Part shown: positions 1 to 8,439 of the stretch, one piece after another
Numbering within the stretch: the first letter of the stretch is position 1
Layout: each line of letters opens with the position of its first letter
Source of the DNA: an uncultured Actinomyces sp.
GTDB taxonomy: Bacteria > Actinomycetota > Actinomycetes > Actinomycetales > Actinomycetaceae
NCBI GenBank assembly: GCA_900545825.1
Contig: URAS01000001.1
Span: forward strand, 124,001 to 188,000
DNA: 64,000 nucleotides
Direction: 5' to 3'
Notes under the pieces: generated by a model
What the model was told of the DNA's origin: nothing
Databases searched by the model: none
The model's input: the letters and a program-made list of their open reading frames with translations, nothing else
Position numbers and translations under genes: made by a program

Positions 1-1043
1 TGTTGCGAGAGGCGGTCGAGCCGCTGCGCCTCCTCCGGATTCGCCTGCTTCCACGCGTCAAACTGCTGCTGCCAGGCCGAACGGGCCTCCTTGCCGCGGT
101 TCGCCGCGTTTTCGCGTGCGTGGGCCAGGGCCTCCTCGTCGACGGCGAACATGACCTCGGGATCGTAGCCGAGCTTCTCTTTCAGCGCGGCCAGCTCGTC
201 CCCGCCAAGCTTCGCGCCGTGGATCGTCCCGGTGTTCTGCTTCGTCGGCGAGGGCCAGCCGATGATCGTCCGCAGGGCGATGATCGACGGCTTGCCGGTC
301 TCGGCCTTCGCGGCCTCGATCGCCGCGTCGAGGGCGTTGACGTCCTCGGTGTAGCTGCCGTCGTCGGCCAGCCAGTCGACGCGCTGGGTGTGCCAGCCGT
401 ACGCGGCGAAGCGGGCGAGGACGTCCTCGTTAAACGACACCGACGTGTCGTCCTCGATCGAAATGTGATTGTCGTCCCAGATGAGGATGAGGTTGCCCAG
501 CTCCTGCGTGCCGGCGAGCGAGCAGGCCTCGGACGAGATGCCCTCCTGGAGGCAGCCATCGCCGGCGATCGTGTAGACGTAGTGGTCAAACGGCGAGTCG
601 CCCGTCGCCTTGGGATCGAACAGGCCGCGTGCACGGCGGGCCGCCATGGCGAAACCGACGGCGGTGGCGAGGCCGGAGCCGAGCGGCCCCGTCGTCACCT
701 CGACGCCCTTGCACCAGCGGTATTCGGGGTGGCCCGGCGTCTTCGACCCGTACGTGCGGAACTGCTTGAGGTCGTCGATCTCGAGGCCGACACCCGCGTA
801 GTACAGCTGGATGTACTGGAGGAGCGAGGCGTGCCCGGCCGAGAGGACGAACTTGTCGCGCCCGATCCACTGGTCGTCCGTGGGATCGAAGCGAAGGTGA
901 CGTTGGTAAAGAAGGTAGGCTGCGGCAGCCAGTGAGATCGGCGTGCCCGGGTGTCCGGACCCTGCCTGTTCGACGGCGTCAGCGGCCAAAACCTTGGCCA
1001 TCGTGACGGCTCGGTCATCAAGTGCGTTCCACTCTAGCGACAT
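1..1043 (-). CDS. tkt: Transketolase (5' part; gene runs off the window)
   Basis: Thiamine-diphosphate enzyme of the non-oxidative pentose phosphate pathway, moving two-carbon units between sugar phosphates in the cytoplasm. About 347 N-terminal residues are visible. The SGHPGTP segment near the start, a GDGCLQEG metal/TPP-binding motif near residue 160 and the WIGRDKF segment are typical of the family. The ATG at 1043 has AGAGGA about six bases upstream. The reading frame stays open to base 1, so the C-terminal part lies outside the window. It is divergent from xerD; the 148-bp gap holds a GCGGAATCCGC palindrome near 1115-1125 and a possible TAGAAT -10 for this gene. Confidence 0.96.
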   Translation of the reverse strand, partial: MSLEWNALDDRAVTMAKVLAADAVEQAGSGHPGTPISLAAAAYLLYQRHLRFDPTDDQWIGRDKFVLSAGHASLLQYIQLYYAGVGLEIDDLKQFRTYGSKTPGHPEYRWCKGVEVTTGPLGSGLATAVGFAMAARRARGLFDPKATGDSPFDHYVYTIAGDGCLQEGISSEACSLAGTQELGNLILIWDDNHISIEDDTSVSFNEDVLARFAAYGWHTQRVDWLADDGSYTEDVNALDAAIEAAKAETGKPSIIALRTIIGWPSPTKQNTGTIHGAKLGGDELAALKEKLGYDPEVMFAVDEEALAHARENAANRGKEARSAWQQQFDAWKQANPEEAQRLDRLSQ

Positions 1044-1178
1044 GCGGTATTCCTCTTTTCTGCGACCGTGAGATTCGTGTCGTTTCCTTCGGTTGATAGG
1101 TCGATTCTATCGGCGGAATCCGCAGCGCAACCCCGGTTGCTGCGCGTTGCCATCATCGCCAACTCTTTGTCTGGGGCC

Positions 1179-1192
1179 TACAATTGTGCATG
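1179..1192 (+). promoter_or_regulatory. TACAAT -10 box of xerD with leaderless-type spacing
   Basis: TACAAT at 1179-1184 is followed seven bases later by the GTG at 1192, and no Shine-Dalgarno sequence precedes that codon. Transcription would start at or next to the start codon. No good -35 hexamer is visible. An in-frame GTG at 1186 is an alternative start but lies too close to the -10. Confidence 0.5.
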
Positions 1193-2157
1193 TGAATCCG
1201 ATTGAGCAGGCCGTGCAACGATTTCTTGATTATGTTGCACTCGAGCTTCAAGCCTCCGCGCACACTCGTGCCGCTTATGGCCGAGACCTCGATCGATACT
1301 GCGACTACCTCAAGGTCCAGGGGATCGACTCCCTCAACCAGATCGATGCAGGCGTCGTCGAAGCCTACCTGGCGGCGTGCCGTGGGGGAGAGGACGGGCG
1401 CCACGCCCTCAAAGCCTCGTCGGCGGCCCGGATGCTGTCGTCCCTCAGGTCGTTCCACGGTTTCTGCGTCGCCGAGGGACTCGCCTCCGACAACCCGGCG
1501 GCGCGGGTCGCCCGGCCCAAGCTCGACAAACGGCTACCGCAGGCCCTGAGCGTCGACGAGGTCAACCGCCTGCTCGACGCGACGGGCGGCGATAAGCCCC
1601 ACGACATCCGCAACCATGCGCTCCTCGAGCTGCTCTACGGCACGGGCATGCGTATTTCCGAGGCGATCTCGCTGGACGTCGACGATGTCGACTGCCGGGC
1701 CGAGCGGCCTGTCGTCAGGGTCTTGGGTAAAGGCCGGAAGGAACGGATCGTCCCGCTGGGGACGTACGCGTGCGACGCGATCGAACGTTACCTTGTGCGG
1801 GTGCGGCCGGCGTTCGCGGCTAAGGGAAGCGGCTGCTCGGCCCTGTTCCTCAACTCGCTCGGGCGTCCGCTGTCGCGCCAGTCGGCCTGGGGCATCCTCA
1901 AGCAGGCCGCCCAGGCGGCCGACATCTCGCGCCCGGTGTCGCCCCACACCCTGCGGCACTCGTTCGCCACCCACATGTTGGAAGGCGGCGCCGACGTCCG
2001 GGTCGTCCAGGAGCTGCTCGGACACGCCTCGGTCGTCACGACACAGATCTATACGCAAGTGACGGCACAAATGCTCCGCGAGGTGTACGCGACGACCCAT
2101 CCGCGGGCGAATGAGGCCGAAAACGATGCGGACTCTGCCAGAGTCCGCCCCATGTAA
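1192..2157 (+). CDS. xerD: Site-specific tyrosine recombinase XerD
   Basis: Resolves chromosome dimers at dif with XerC in the tyrosine-recombinase family. Counting from the GTG at 1192 (321 residues), an N-terminal SAM-like core-binding domain (about 1-95) precedes the catalytic domain. The catalytic set is complete: Arg154 (TGMRISE), Lys180 (GKGRKER), His252 and Arg255 (SPHTLRHS), His278 (LLGHAS) and nucleophile Tyr287 (QIYT). The frame is open back to 1093, but homology begins just after 1192 and the promoter spacing supports that start. About 20 polar residues trail the last helix. Next comes parA, an order also found in other actinobacteria (xerD, parA, scpA, scpB). Confidence 0.95.
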   Translation: MNPIEQAVQRFLDYVALELQASAHTRAAYGRDLDRYCDYLKVQGIDSLNQIDAGVVEAYLAACRGGEDGRHALKASSAARMLSSLRSFHGFCVAEGLASDNPAARVARPKLDKRLPQALSVDEVNRLLDATGGDKPHDIRNHALLELLYGTGMRISEAISLDVDDVDCRAERPVVRVLGKGRKERIVPLGTYACDAIERYLVRVRPAFAAKGSGCSALFLNSLGRPLSRQSAWGILKQAAQAADISRPVSPHTLRHSFATHMLEGGADVRVVQELLGHASVVTTQIYTQVTAQMLREVYATTHPRANEAENDADSARVRPM

Positions 2158-2170
2158 TAACGTAGACGTG
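2158..2170 (+). promoter_or_regulatory. Possible -10 box of parA, leaderless-type
   Basis: TAACGT at 2158-2163 overlaps the end of xerD and lies six bases before the GTG start at 2170. No Shine-Dalgarno sequence sits upstream of that GTG. Read-through from xerD is equally possible. Confidence 0.4.
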
Positions 2171-3033
2171 TGAACACCGTGCAGCCTGGACTGATTCCCG
2201 TGCCGCCAACCGGCGGTAACGACCCGGATTTTCCGGTACCCGAAGCCCTGACTCAGCACGGTCCTGCGCGCGTCATCGCCATGTGCAACCAAAAGGGCGG
2301 CGTCGGCAAGACGACAACCTCGGTTAACCTGGCCGCGGCCCTGGCGGAATACGGCCGCCGCGTCCTCCTCGTCGACTTCGACCCCCAAGGCGCCGCCTCC
2401 GTGGGGCTGGGGGTCAATGCGAACGACCTCGACCAGACGGTCTACGACCTCCTGCTCGCGGCGAAACCCATGACCGCCGACGTCATCGTGCCGACCTCGG
2501 TGCCTGGCCTCGACCTCCTGCCGGCCAACATCATGCTGTCGGCGGCCGAGATCCAGCTGGTCAACGAAGTCGCCCGCGAACACGCCCTCGACCGGGTGCT
2601 GCGGCCCGTGATCGACGACTACGACGTCATCATCATCGACTGCCAGCCCTCGCTGGGCCTGCTGACGATCAACGCCCTCTCAACCGCGCACGGCGTGATG
2701 ATTCCCGTCGAGACCGAGTTCTTCGCGCTGCGCGGCGTCGCCCTCCTCATCGAATCGATCGAGCGGGTGCGCGACCGCATCAACCCCAAGCTGAAGATCG
2801 ACGGCTTCCTGGCGACGATGGTCGACAAGCGGACCGTTCACGCCCGCGAAGTCCTTGATCGTCTGACCGACACGTTCGGCGATCTTGTCTACGACACCCA
2901 GATCCGCCGGACGATCAAATTCCCGGACGCCTCGGTCGCGTCGGAACCGATTACGACGTATGCGCCCTCGCACCCGGGCGCCGAGGCCTACCGGCGGCTC
3001 GCGCGCGAGGTCATCGCCCGTGGTGACGCCTGA
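2170..3033 (+). CDS. parA: ParA/Soj-type chromosome partitioning ATPase
   Basis: Deviant Walker-type P-loop ATPase of the ParA/MinD family, 287 residues, cytoplasmic. The motif KGGVGKTT spans about residues 42-49, with signature Lys42 and P-loop Lys47; DFDPQG (about 69-74) is the A' box and IIIDCQPSLG the Walker B region. About 33 variable residues precede the domain. No parB or parS is next to it, and scpA/scpB follow directly, so this is the scp-linked paralogue found beside xerD and scpAB in other actinobacteria rather than the origin-proximal parAB pair. A role in segregation is family knowledge; its exact target is unknown. Confidence 0.93.
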   Translation: MNTVQPGLIPVPPTGGNDPDFPVPEALTQHGPARVIAMCNQKGGVGKTTTSVNLAAALAEYGRRVLLVDFDPQGAASVGLGVNANDLDQTVYDLLLAAKPMTADVIVPTSVPGLDLLPANIMLSAAEIQLVNEVAREHALDRVLRPVIDDYDVIIIDCQPSLGLLTINALSTAHGVMIPVETEFFALRGVALLIESIERVRDRINPKLKIDGFLATMVDKRTVHAREVLDRLTDTFGDLVYDTQIRRTIKFPDASVASEPITTYAPSHPGAEAYRRLAREVIARGDA

Positions 3034-3832
3034 GAACCAACCGGGACGCCTCGACCAGTTTTCGCTTGAACTCGAGAATTTCTCGGGGCCGCTCGACCTG
3101 TTGCTGTCGCTGATTACCCGCAAACGGCTCGACATCACGGAAATCGCCCTGGCCGAGGTGACCGACGAGTTCCTCGACTACATGCGCCGCTACCCGGACC
3201 TGTCGCAGACGTCGGAATTCCTCGTCATCGCGGCAACGCTGCTCGACATCAAGGCGACGAGGCTGCTGCCTAACGCCGAGATCGAGGCCGAGGACGCCGA
3301 GTATCTCGAGGCGCGCGACCTCCTGTTCGCCCGGCTCCTCCAGTACCGCGCCTTCAAGGAGGCCGCCGCGGCCCTCGAGTCGTCGTGGGAGAGAGAATCG
3401 CGGCTTGTTCCCCGCAGCGTCGAACTTGAGGACCACTTCAAGGCCCTCGTCCCGGAGCTGTCGATCGAGACGACGCCCGACCAGTTGGCCCGCATCGCGG
3501 CCCTGGCGTTCTCGGGGGCGAAGCCCCACGTCGAAGTCACCCACCTCCACGACCCGGTGGTGCCGGTGGCCGGGCAGATCCACGTCCTCATCGAAACGCT
3601 GCACGACCGCGGCGTCCAGACGTTCAGCGAACTCATCGCCGACGCCCCACGCCGGGCCGTCGTGATCTCGCGATTCCTCGCCCTCCTCGAGCTTTACCGC
3701 GCCCGCATGGTGACGTTTAGCCAGGACGAGGCGTTGGGGACGCTGACGGTGACTTACACTCCGAAAGGAGACGATGTGGGCCCGGTGAACTGGTCCCTCA
3801 TGAGCGAGGAGGTAACGCGTGAGCACGCCTGA
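3020..3832 (+). CDS. scpA: Segregation and condensation protein A
   Basis: Kleisin subunit that bridges the SMC heads with ScpB, 270 residues. The opening FSGPLDLLLSLI is the ScpA N-terminal signature; the mid-part is acidic and helical and the C-terminal winged-helix segment (about 200-250) contains AVVISRFLALLELYR. Tandem GTG codons at 3020 and 3023 lie inside the parA end (14-base overlap), with GAGG about ten bases upstream; the frame is open further back but the extra sequence is low-complexity shadow of parA. It overlaps scpB by 14 bases, so the pair is probably translationally coupled. Confidence 0.94.
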   Translation: MVTPENQPGRLDQFSLELENFSGPLDLLLSLITRKRLDITEIALAEVTDEFLDYMRRYPDLSQTSEFLVIAATLLDIKATRLLPNAEIEAEDAEYLEARDLLFARLLQYRAFKEAAAALESSWERESRLVPRSVELEDHFKALVPELSIETTPDQLARIAALAFSGAKPHVEVTHLHDPVVPVAGQIHVLIETLHDRGVQTFSELIADAPRRAVVISRFLALLELYRARMVTFSQDEALGTLTVTYTPKGDDVGPVNWSLMSEEVTREHA

Positions 3833-4391
3833 CGCCGACGTCATGTCGGGGATCGAAGCGATCCTCATGGTGACCGACCGCGCGGTGAACGAACGTGAGC
3901 TGGCCGACGCCGTCGGTGTCACGCCCGGGGTCATCCACGACTGCCTGGTTGCGCTGGCCGACGAGTACGCGGGGAAGACCGGTGGGCGGACGCGGGGATT
4001 TCAGCTGCGTCGCATCGCGACGGGCTGGCGGATCTTTTCGGCGCCCCAGTGGGCGCCGCAGGTGGGTCGTTTCGTCATCGGCGGCCATCCGGCGAGGCTG
4101 TCCCAGGCCGCCCTCGAGACCCTGGCGATCATCGCCTATAAGCAGCCCGTCACCCGGTCGCAGGTCGGTGCGGTCCGTGGCGTCAGTGTCGACGGGGTCA
4201 TTCGGACTCTCCTCAACCATGACCTCATCGCCGAGGCCGGGCAGCTGCCCAGCGGTGCGATCACCTATCGGACTACCGACACGTTCCTCGAGAAGATGGG
4301 GTTGGCTAGTCTCGATGACCTCGTGCCCTTGGCCCCGTATTTGCCTCCGAGCGACCAGCTCGATGTCATCAACGCGGAAATGGAAGGATGA
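3819..4391 (+). CDS. scpB: Segregation and condensation protein B
   Basis: Winged-helix partner of ScpA in the SMC complex, 190 residues. The core SQAALETLAIIAYKQPVTR and the following VRGVSVDGVIRTLL are the ScpB signature, followed by a second winged helix ending in a short acidic tail. The GTG at 3819 is preceded by GAGGAGG at a six-base gap inside the end of scpA. The stop overlaps a potential ATG (4388) of rluB. Confidence 0.95.
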   Translation: MSTPDADVMSGIEAILMVTDRAVNERELADAVGVTPGVIHDCLVALADEYAGKTGGRTRGFQLRRIATGWRIFSAPQWAPQVGRFVIGGHPARLSQAALETLAIIAYKQPVTRSQVGAVRGVSVDGVIRTLLNHDLIAEAGQLPSGAITYRTTDTFLEKMGLASLDDLVPLAPYLPPSDQLDVINAEMEG

Positions 4392-4396
4392 CGGCC

Positions 4397-5143
4397 ATGA
4401 CGAATCCGTCGACGCCGATGGAGGGCGAGCGGCTGCAGAAGGTCCTCGCGCGCGCGGGTGTCGCCTCCAGGCGGGCCTGTGAGGAATTGATCGCTGCCGG
4501 GCGCGTCGAGGTCGACGGCGTCGTCCGCGATGAGCTGGGGACCCGGATCGATCCGGCGAGCGCCGTCGTCCACGTTGACGGGCGGCGCGTTTTCCTCACC
4601 GATGACCACCTGACGGTCGTCCTCAACAAGCCCGAAGGGGTTGTCTCGACGATGGAGGATCCTCAGGGGCGCCCCGCCCTCGAGCCCTACGCCAGGCGCT
4701 ACTCCCAGCGGCTCTTTCACGTCGGCCGGCTGGACCAGGCGACGGAGGGTCTCCTCCTACTGACGAACGACGGCGAGCTGGCGAACCGGCTCATGCACCC
4801 GAAATGGGAGGTCCCCAAGACCTATCTTGCGCAGGTGCGTGGGACATTCGGGGGTGGCGACGCCAAGCGGCTCCGCGAGGGCGTCGAGCTGGACGACGGC
4901 CTCGCCCAGGCCGACCGGGTGACGATCAAGGATCGGCTCGGCGGACGCACGTTGATCGAGATCGTCCTTCACTCGGGCCGCAACCGGATTGTGCGGCGGA
5001 TGTGTGACGCTGTCGGCCACCCCGTTACCCGACTCGTCCGCACTCAGCTCGGGCCGGTCACGTTGCAGGGGCTCGCGCCGGGGGAGTCGCGCAGGCTCGA
5101 TGACGACGAGCTCGTCGACCTCATGAGCATGGTGGGCCTATGA
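4397..5143 (+). CDS. rluB: 23S rRNA pseudouridine synthase, RluB/RsuA family
   Basis: Isomerises a uridine of 23S rRNA to pseudouridine. 248 residues: an S4 RNA-binding domain (about 8-65; RLQKVLARAGVASRRACEELI) and the RsuA/RluB catalytic domain with GRLDQATEGLLLLTNDG, whose Asp is the family nucleophile. Start choice: GGAAGG (4382-4387) is nine bases before ATG 4397 but directly abuts ATG 4388, so 4397 is preferred although 4388 overlaps the scpB stop as ATGA. The position after scpB is conserved in actinobacteria. RluB versus another RsuA-type specificity cannot be settled by eye. Confidence 0.92.
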   Translation: MTNPSTPMEGERLQKVLARAGVASRRACEELIAAGRVEVDGVVRDELGTRIDPASAVVHVDGRRVFLTDDHLTVVLNKPEGVVSTMEDPQGRPALEPYARRYSQRLFHVGRLDQATEGLLLLTNDGELANRLMHPKWEVPKTYLAQVRGTFGGGDAKRLREGVELDDGLAQADRVTIKDRLGGRTLIEIVLHSGRNRIVRRMCDAVGHPVTRLVRTQLGPVTLQGLAPGESRRLDDDELVDLMSMVGL

Positions 5144-6246
5144 GTGCCCACACTGTAGGCCCGGTCCTCATCGTCGGGACAGGGCTGCTGGGGGCCTCGA
5201 TCGGCTTGGCGCTTTCCGCCGAGGGCGTCGACGTCCAGCTGAGCGACACCTCTCCGGCCGCGGAGGCCCTGGCCCGCGACGTCGGGGCGGGTGCCATTCG
5301 CACCGAGTCGTCGCCGACGCCGACCCTCGTCGTCGTCGCGGCGCCGCCCGACGTCACGGCGAGTGTCGTCGCGGACCAGCTCGAGCGGTTCCCCCATGCC
5401 ACGGTCACCGATGTGGCCTCGGTGAAGTCGATTATCGCCGAGGAGCTGGCCGCGCACGGCGCGGACTGCACGCGCTACGTCGGCTCGCATCCCATGGCGG
5501 GACGTGAACGGTCGGGTGCGGCCGCGGCCGACGCCGACCTCTTCCGCCGCAGGCCCTGGGTGATCGCGCCGGTCGATAAGTCGGGGGAGCGGGCCCGCCG
5601 CGACGTCCTCTCGCTGGCGCTCGACGTGGGGGCGATGCCGCTCGACTATCGCGCCGAAGACCACGACGCCGCCGTTGCGTGCGTCTCTCACGTTCCGCAG
5701 CTCGTCTCGTCGCTTCTCGCGTCGCGGCTCACCGGCGTGCCCGATCACGCGTTGAGCCTGGCGGGACAGGGGCTGCGTGACATGACGCGCATCGCCCACT
5801 CGGATCCCCGGCTGTGGGCGTCGATCGTCGCCGGCAACTCGAAAGAGATCGCCGCCGTCCTCGAGGATTTCCAGGCCGACCTTGCCTCGCTGGTCGCCTC
5901 GCTACGCGAGTCGAAAGGCAACCCATTGAGCCCCGGCCTCGTCGGCGAGGTCACCCGGGTCCTCCAGGCGGGAAACGAGGGCGTCGACCGGATTCCCGGC
6001 AAGCACGGCGGCGCGCCCAGGCGGTACGCAGAAGTCAGCGTCCTCGTCCCCGACAGCCCCGGCGAACTCGGGCGGCTTTTCGGCGACCTGGGGCGAATCG
6101 ACGTCAACATCGAGGACTTCTCGCTCGAGCACTCGGCGGGCGCGCCCGTCGGTGTCGCACGCCTTCAGATCGATCCGTCCCGCTCGGAAAACGCCCGCAT
6201 CGAACTGGCGCGACTTGGATGGACCGTTCTCGATGGCGGATTGTAA
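5140..6246 (+). CDS. tyrA: Prephenate dehydrogenase with C-terminal ACT domain
   Basis: NAD(P)-dependent oxidative decarboxylation of prephenate to 4-hydroxyphenylpyruvate in tyrosine synthesis. 368 residues: Rossmann fold beginning VLIVGTGLLGASIG, the catalytic-domain segment YVGSHPMAGRERSG, and a C-terminal ACT domain (about 290-368; SVLVPDSPGELGRLFGDLG), the usual place for tyrosine feedback. Its ATG overlaps the rluB stop as ATGA. It sits between rluB and cmk, where M. tuberculosis has rluB directly followed by cmk, so this is an insertion relative to that order. The other aromatic genes of the window are about 42 kb away. Confidence 0.93.
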   Translation: MSAHTVGPVLIVGTGLLGASIGLALSAEGVDVQLSDTSPAAEALARDVGAGAIRTESSPTPTLVVVAAPPDVTASVVADQLERFPHATVTDVASVKSIIAEELAAHGADCTRYVGSHPMAGRERSGAAAADADLFRRRPWVIAPVDKSGERARRDVLSLALDVGAMPLDYRAEDHDAAVACVSHVPQLVSSLLASRLTGVPDHALSLAGQGLRDMTRIAHSDPRLWASIVAGNSKEIAAVLEDFQADLASLVASLRESKGNPLSPGLVGEVTRVLQAGNEGVDRIPGKHGGAPRRYAEVSVLVPDSPGELGRLFGDLGRIDVNIEDFSLEHSAGAPVGVARLQIDPSRSENARIELARLGWTVLDGGL

Positions 6247-6254
6247 ATATCGGA

Positions 6255-6260
6255 TATAGT
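6255..6260 (+). promoter_or_regulatory. TATAGT -10-like box before cmk
   Basis: TATAGT at 6255-6260 lies in the 44-base gap between tyrA and cmk in an AT-rich island. No convincing -35 is present at 16-18 bases. The transcript would have a leader of about 25 bases including the GAAGGGAG Shine-Dalgarno sequence. Confidence 0.4.
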
Positions 6261-6290
6261 GATGTCAGTAACACCGAGAAGGGAGTGACT

Positions 6291-6986
6291 GTGCCGACGT
6301 CGTCGACCCCGTTGGGGGAACAAGTTATGGGCAGGGGATTGATCATCGCGATTGACGGGCCTGCCGGTTCCGGTAAGTCCAGCGTGTCGCGGACGGTCGG
6401 CGCCGACCTCTACCTCGACTATCTGGATACGGGCGCAATGTATCGCGCCCTCACGTGGTGGCTGCTCGAGACGGGTGTTGACCTCGAGGATCGCGATGCG
6501 CTGGCCGAGGCCGCGAAGGCGCTGCCGCTCGAGATGGGGCTTTCCCCACACAATCCTTTCTTCGTTGTCGATAACCGGAACGTCACGCGGCTCATTCGGG
6601 GCCCGGAGGTGACGTCGGCCGTGTCGAAGGTCGCAGCACACCCGGATGTGCGCGCCGCCCTCATCGACAAGCAGCGCGCCTACATTCAGGCGGCTCGCGA
6701 CTCCGGCAAGGGCATGATCGTCGAGGGACGCGACACGACGACCGTGGTTGCCCCCAACGCTGATCTGCGGATCCTTCTCACGGCGTCGGCTGCCGAGCGG
6801 GAGCGCCGCCGCGCCGCCGAGGCGGGCGACGAGACGGCCAGGACGATGGCGCAGCGCGACGCCCTCGACTCGACGGTGAACAACTTCACGACGCCGGCCG
6901 AGGGGGTCGTCCTCATCGACAGCGACAAGCTGACGCTGTCGCAGACGGTCAATGCCGTCCTCGACCTCGTGCGCGGTCTGCTTTAG
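6291..6986 (+). CDS. cmk: Cytidylate kinase
   Basis: Phosphorylates CMP/dCMP with ATP. From the GTG at 6291 the protein has 231 residues: P-loop IDGPAGSGKSSVSR, LDTGAMYRALTWW, and IVEGRDTTTVVAP containing the NMP-binding Arg-Asp, plus the lid EREARRR-type region with RRAAEAGDE. GAAGGGAG ends five bases before GTG 6291, which decides this start over the much longer open frame from 5814 and over ATG 6327. The cmk-der neighbourhood is conserved in actinobacteria, but here a femX-like gene lies between them. Confidence 0.93.
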   Translation: MPTSSTPLGEQVMGRGLIIAIDGPAGSGKSSVSRTVGADLYLDYLDTGAMYRALTWWLLETGVDLEDRDALAEAAKALPLEMGLSPHNPFFVVDNRNVTRLIRGPEVTSAVSKVAAHPDVRAALIDKQRAYIQAARDSGKGMIVEGRDTTTVVAPNADLRILLTASAAERERRRAAEAGDETARTMAQRDALDSTVNNFTTPAEGVVLIDSDKLTLSQTVNAVLDLVRGLL

Positions 6987-6987
6987 T

Positions 6988-7016
6988 CGACGCCATGGAC
7001 TAGACTCGGGGCGTCG
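6988..7016 (+). other. Hairpin downstream of cmk
   Basis: CGACGCC (6988-6994) pairs with GGCGTCG (7010-7016) across a 15-base loop. It starts two bases after the cmk stop but has no U tract, so it is only a possible terminator. The loop contains TAGACT (7001-7006), which could equally be the -10 of the next gene. Confidence 0.35.
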
Positions 7017-7115
7017 CAGCCTGGGGTCACCAACAGGTATTGTCGCCTCGAGCGGGGATACGGCTCGCTTCCCTGGGCACGGACGTACTCGAAGCTGGAT
7101 TAAAAGGAGCATCGC

Positions 7116-8408
7116 ATGCCCACACTGACGTTCGACTATCACTGTTCGCCGGCGCAGCTCGGCAGGATTGTTGATGCGTCACCGACGCCGGAACTGTTGC
7201 AAATGGCAGCGTGGGCGCAGGTGAAAGCCGAGAACTGGGATAGCGAACGGTTCGGGATCCGCGCCGACGGCGAGCTCGTGGGGGCGTGCCAGATCTTATT
7301 CCGCAGGTTGGCGAATCGGCGGGCATTGACCGTGGCCTACACGGCGCGCGGACCGGTGTTTACGACCGCCGATGTTCCCGAGGAATGGTACCGGCTGACC
7401 TATGCGGAGGCCGAGCGCGTCGCCAGGCGCCACCGTGCCCTTGTCATGCACGTCGATCCGCCCGTTTTGCGCGCGAACGCCCGACAGCTCTACAGGACAC
7501 TCCGTCTGGCCCACTACACTCACGCCGGCTTCTACACCGATATGCGCGAGATCCAGCCGCGAGCCGCGATGATGATCGAGCTGAGCGGTGCGCCGGACAA
7601 GCTCGACCAGCAGCTGCCGAAGAAGATGCGGCAGCACGTCCGTCGCGCGACGAAGCGGCCCTTTATCTACCGGACGGTCGACGCCGACCACCTCGACGAC
7701 TTCGTTTACGTCATTGACGAGATGGCCGATCGGCAGAGTATCGCGATGCGCCAGCGTGAGTACTTCGCCACGCTGCTCAACGCTTTTGGCGATCGGGTGA
7801 CCGCCCAGGTCGCCTATCTCGATATCGAGGCCGCCCGGGCCGACGCCGAGAAGTCCCTGAGCAAACAACGCGAGGATCTCGAGGCCGCACGCAAGGTCGC
7901 GGCCGACAGCGATGACGAGGCCGCGGCGAAGCGCGTCGCGAACCTCGAGCGAGGAATCGAGCGGCTCGAGGCGCAGTGCGCGGATCTGGCCTCGCGCGAC
8001 GACAAGCCGCTCCCGCTCGCGTGCACTCTCGTCATCTACACGGGCGACCGTGCAACGTACCTCTACGGGGGCTCGACGAACGACTACCGTAACTACCGCG
8101 CGCCCTACGCCCTCATCTACCGGTGCATGCAGCAGGCGGCCGAACACTTTGACGGCAAACCGTTCGTCTTCGACTTCGGCGGGGTGTCGGGCGAGACGGA
8201 TCCGGCAAAGGATGCACGCCATGGCGGGCTCTATGAGTTCAAGTCCTCATGGGGCGCCCACATGGTCGAATACGTCGGCGAATTCCACAAGCCGATCCTC
8301 CCGGTGCTCGGCCACGCGTTCACCCCGGCGACGCTCGTCTACAAGAAGGTTCACGAGCGGATTCGCCTGGCGAAGGCCGGGCAGGACCAGACAGAGTCAG
8401 CGCAGTAG
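7116..8408 (+). CDS. FemX/MurM-type peptidoglycan bridge aminoacyltransferase
   Basis: Member of the FemABX family, which transfers an amino acid from aminoacyl-tRNA to the peptidoglycan precursor stem peptide at the inner face of the membrane. 430 residues: two GNAT-like halves with an antiparallel coiled coil at about 232-295 rich in Ala, Glu and Arg, like the tRNA-binding arm of FemA/MurM. Family-like segments are KKMRQHVRRATKRP and YLYGGSTNDYRNYRAPY. AAAAGGAG precedes ATG 7116 by seven bases. It is not coupled to cmk; der and an ATP-grasp ligase follow. The substrate amino acid cannot be read from sequence. Confidence 0.88.
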   Translation: MPTLTFDYHCSPAQLGRIVDASPTPELLQMAAWAQVKAENWDSERFGIRADGELVGACQILFRRLANRRALTVAYTARGPVFTTADVPEEWYRLTYAEAERVARRHRALVMHVDPPVLRANARQLYRTLRLAHYTHAGFYTDMREIQPRAAMMIELSGAPDKLDQQLPKKMRQHVRRATKRPFIYRTVDADHLDDFVYVIDEMADRQSIAMRQREYFATLLNAFGDRVTAQVAYLDIEAARADAEKSLSKQREDLEAARKVAADSDDEAAAKRVANLERGIERLEAQCADLASRDDKPLPLACTLVIYTGDRATYLYGGSTNDYRNYRAPYALIYRCMQQAAEHFDGKPFVFDFGGVSGETDPAKDARHGGLYEFKSSWGAHMVEYVGEFHKPILPVLGHAFTPATLVYKKVHERIRLAKAGQDQTESAQ

Positions 8409-8426
8409 CCGCGGTGAGGGCTCCTG

Positions 8427-8439
8427 TACACTGGGTCAG
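8427..8439 (+). promoter_or_regulatory. TACACT -10 box of der, leaderless-type
   Basis: TACACT at 8427-8432 is followed after six bases by GTG 8439, with no Shine-Dalgarno sequence. Transcription would begin at the start codon. Confidence 0.5.
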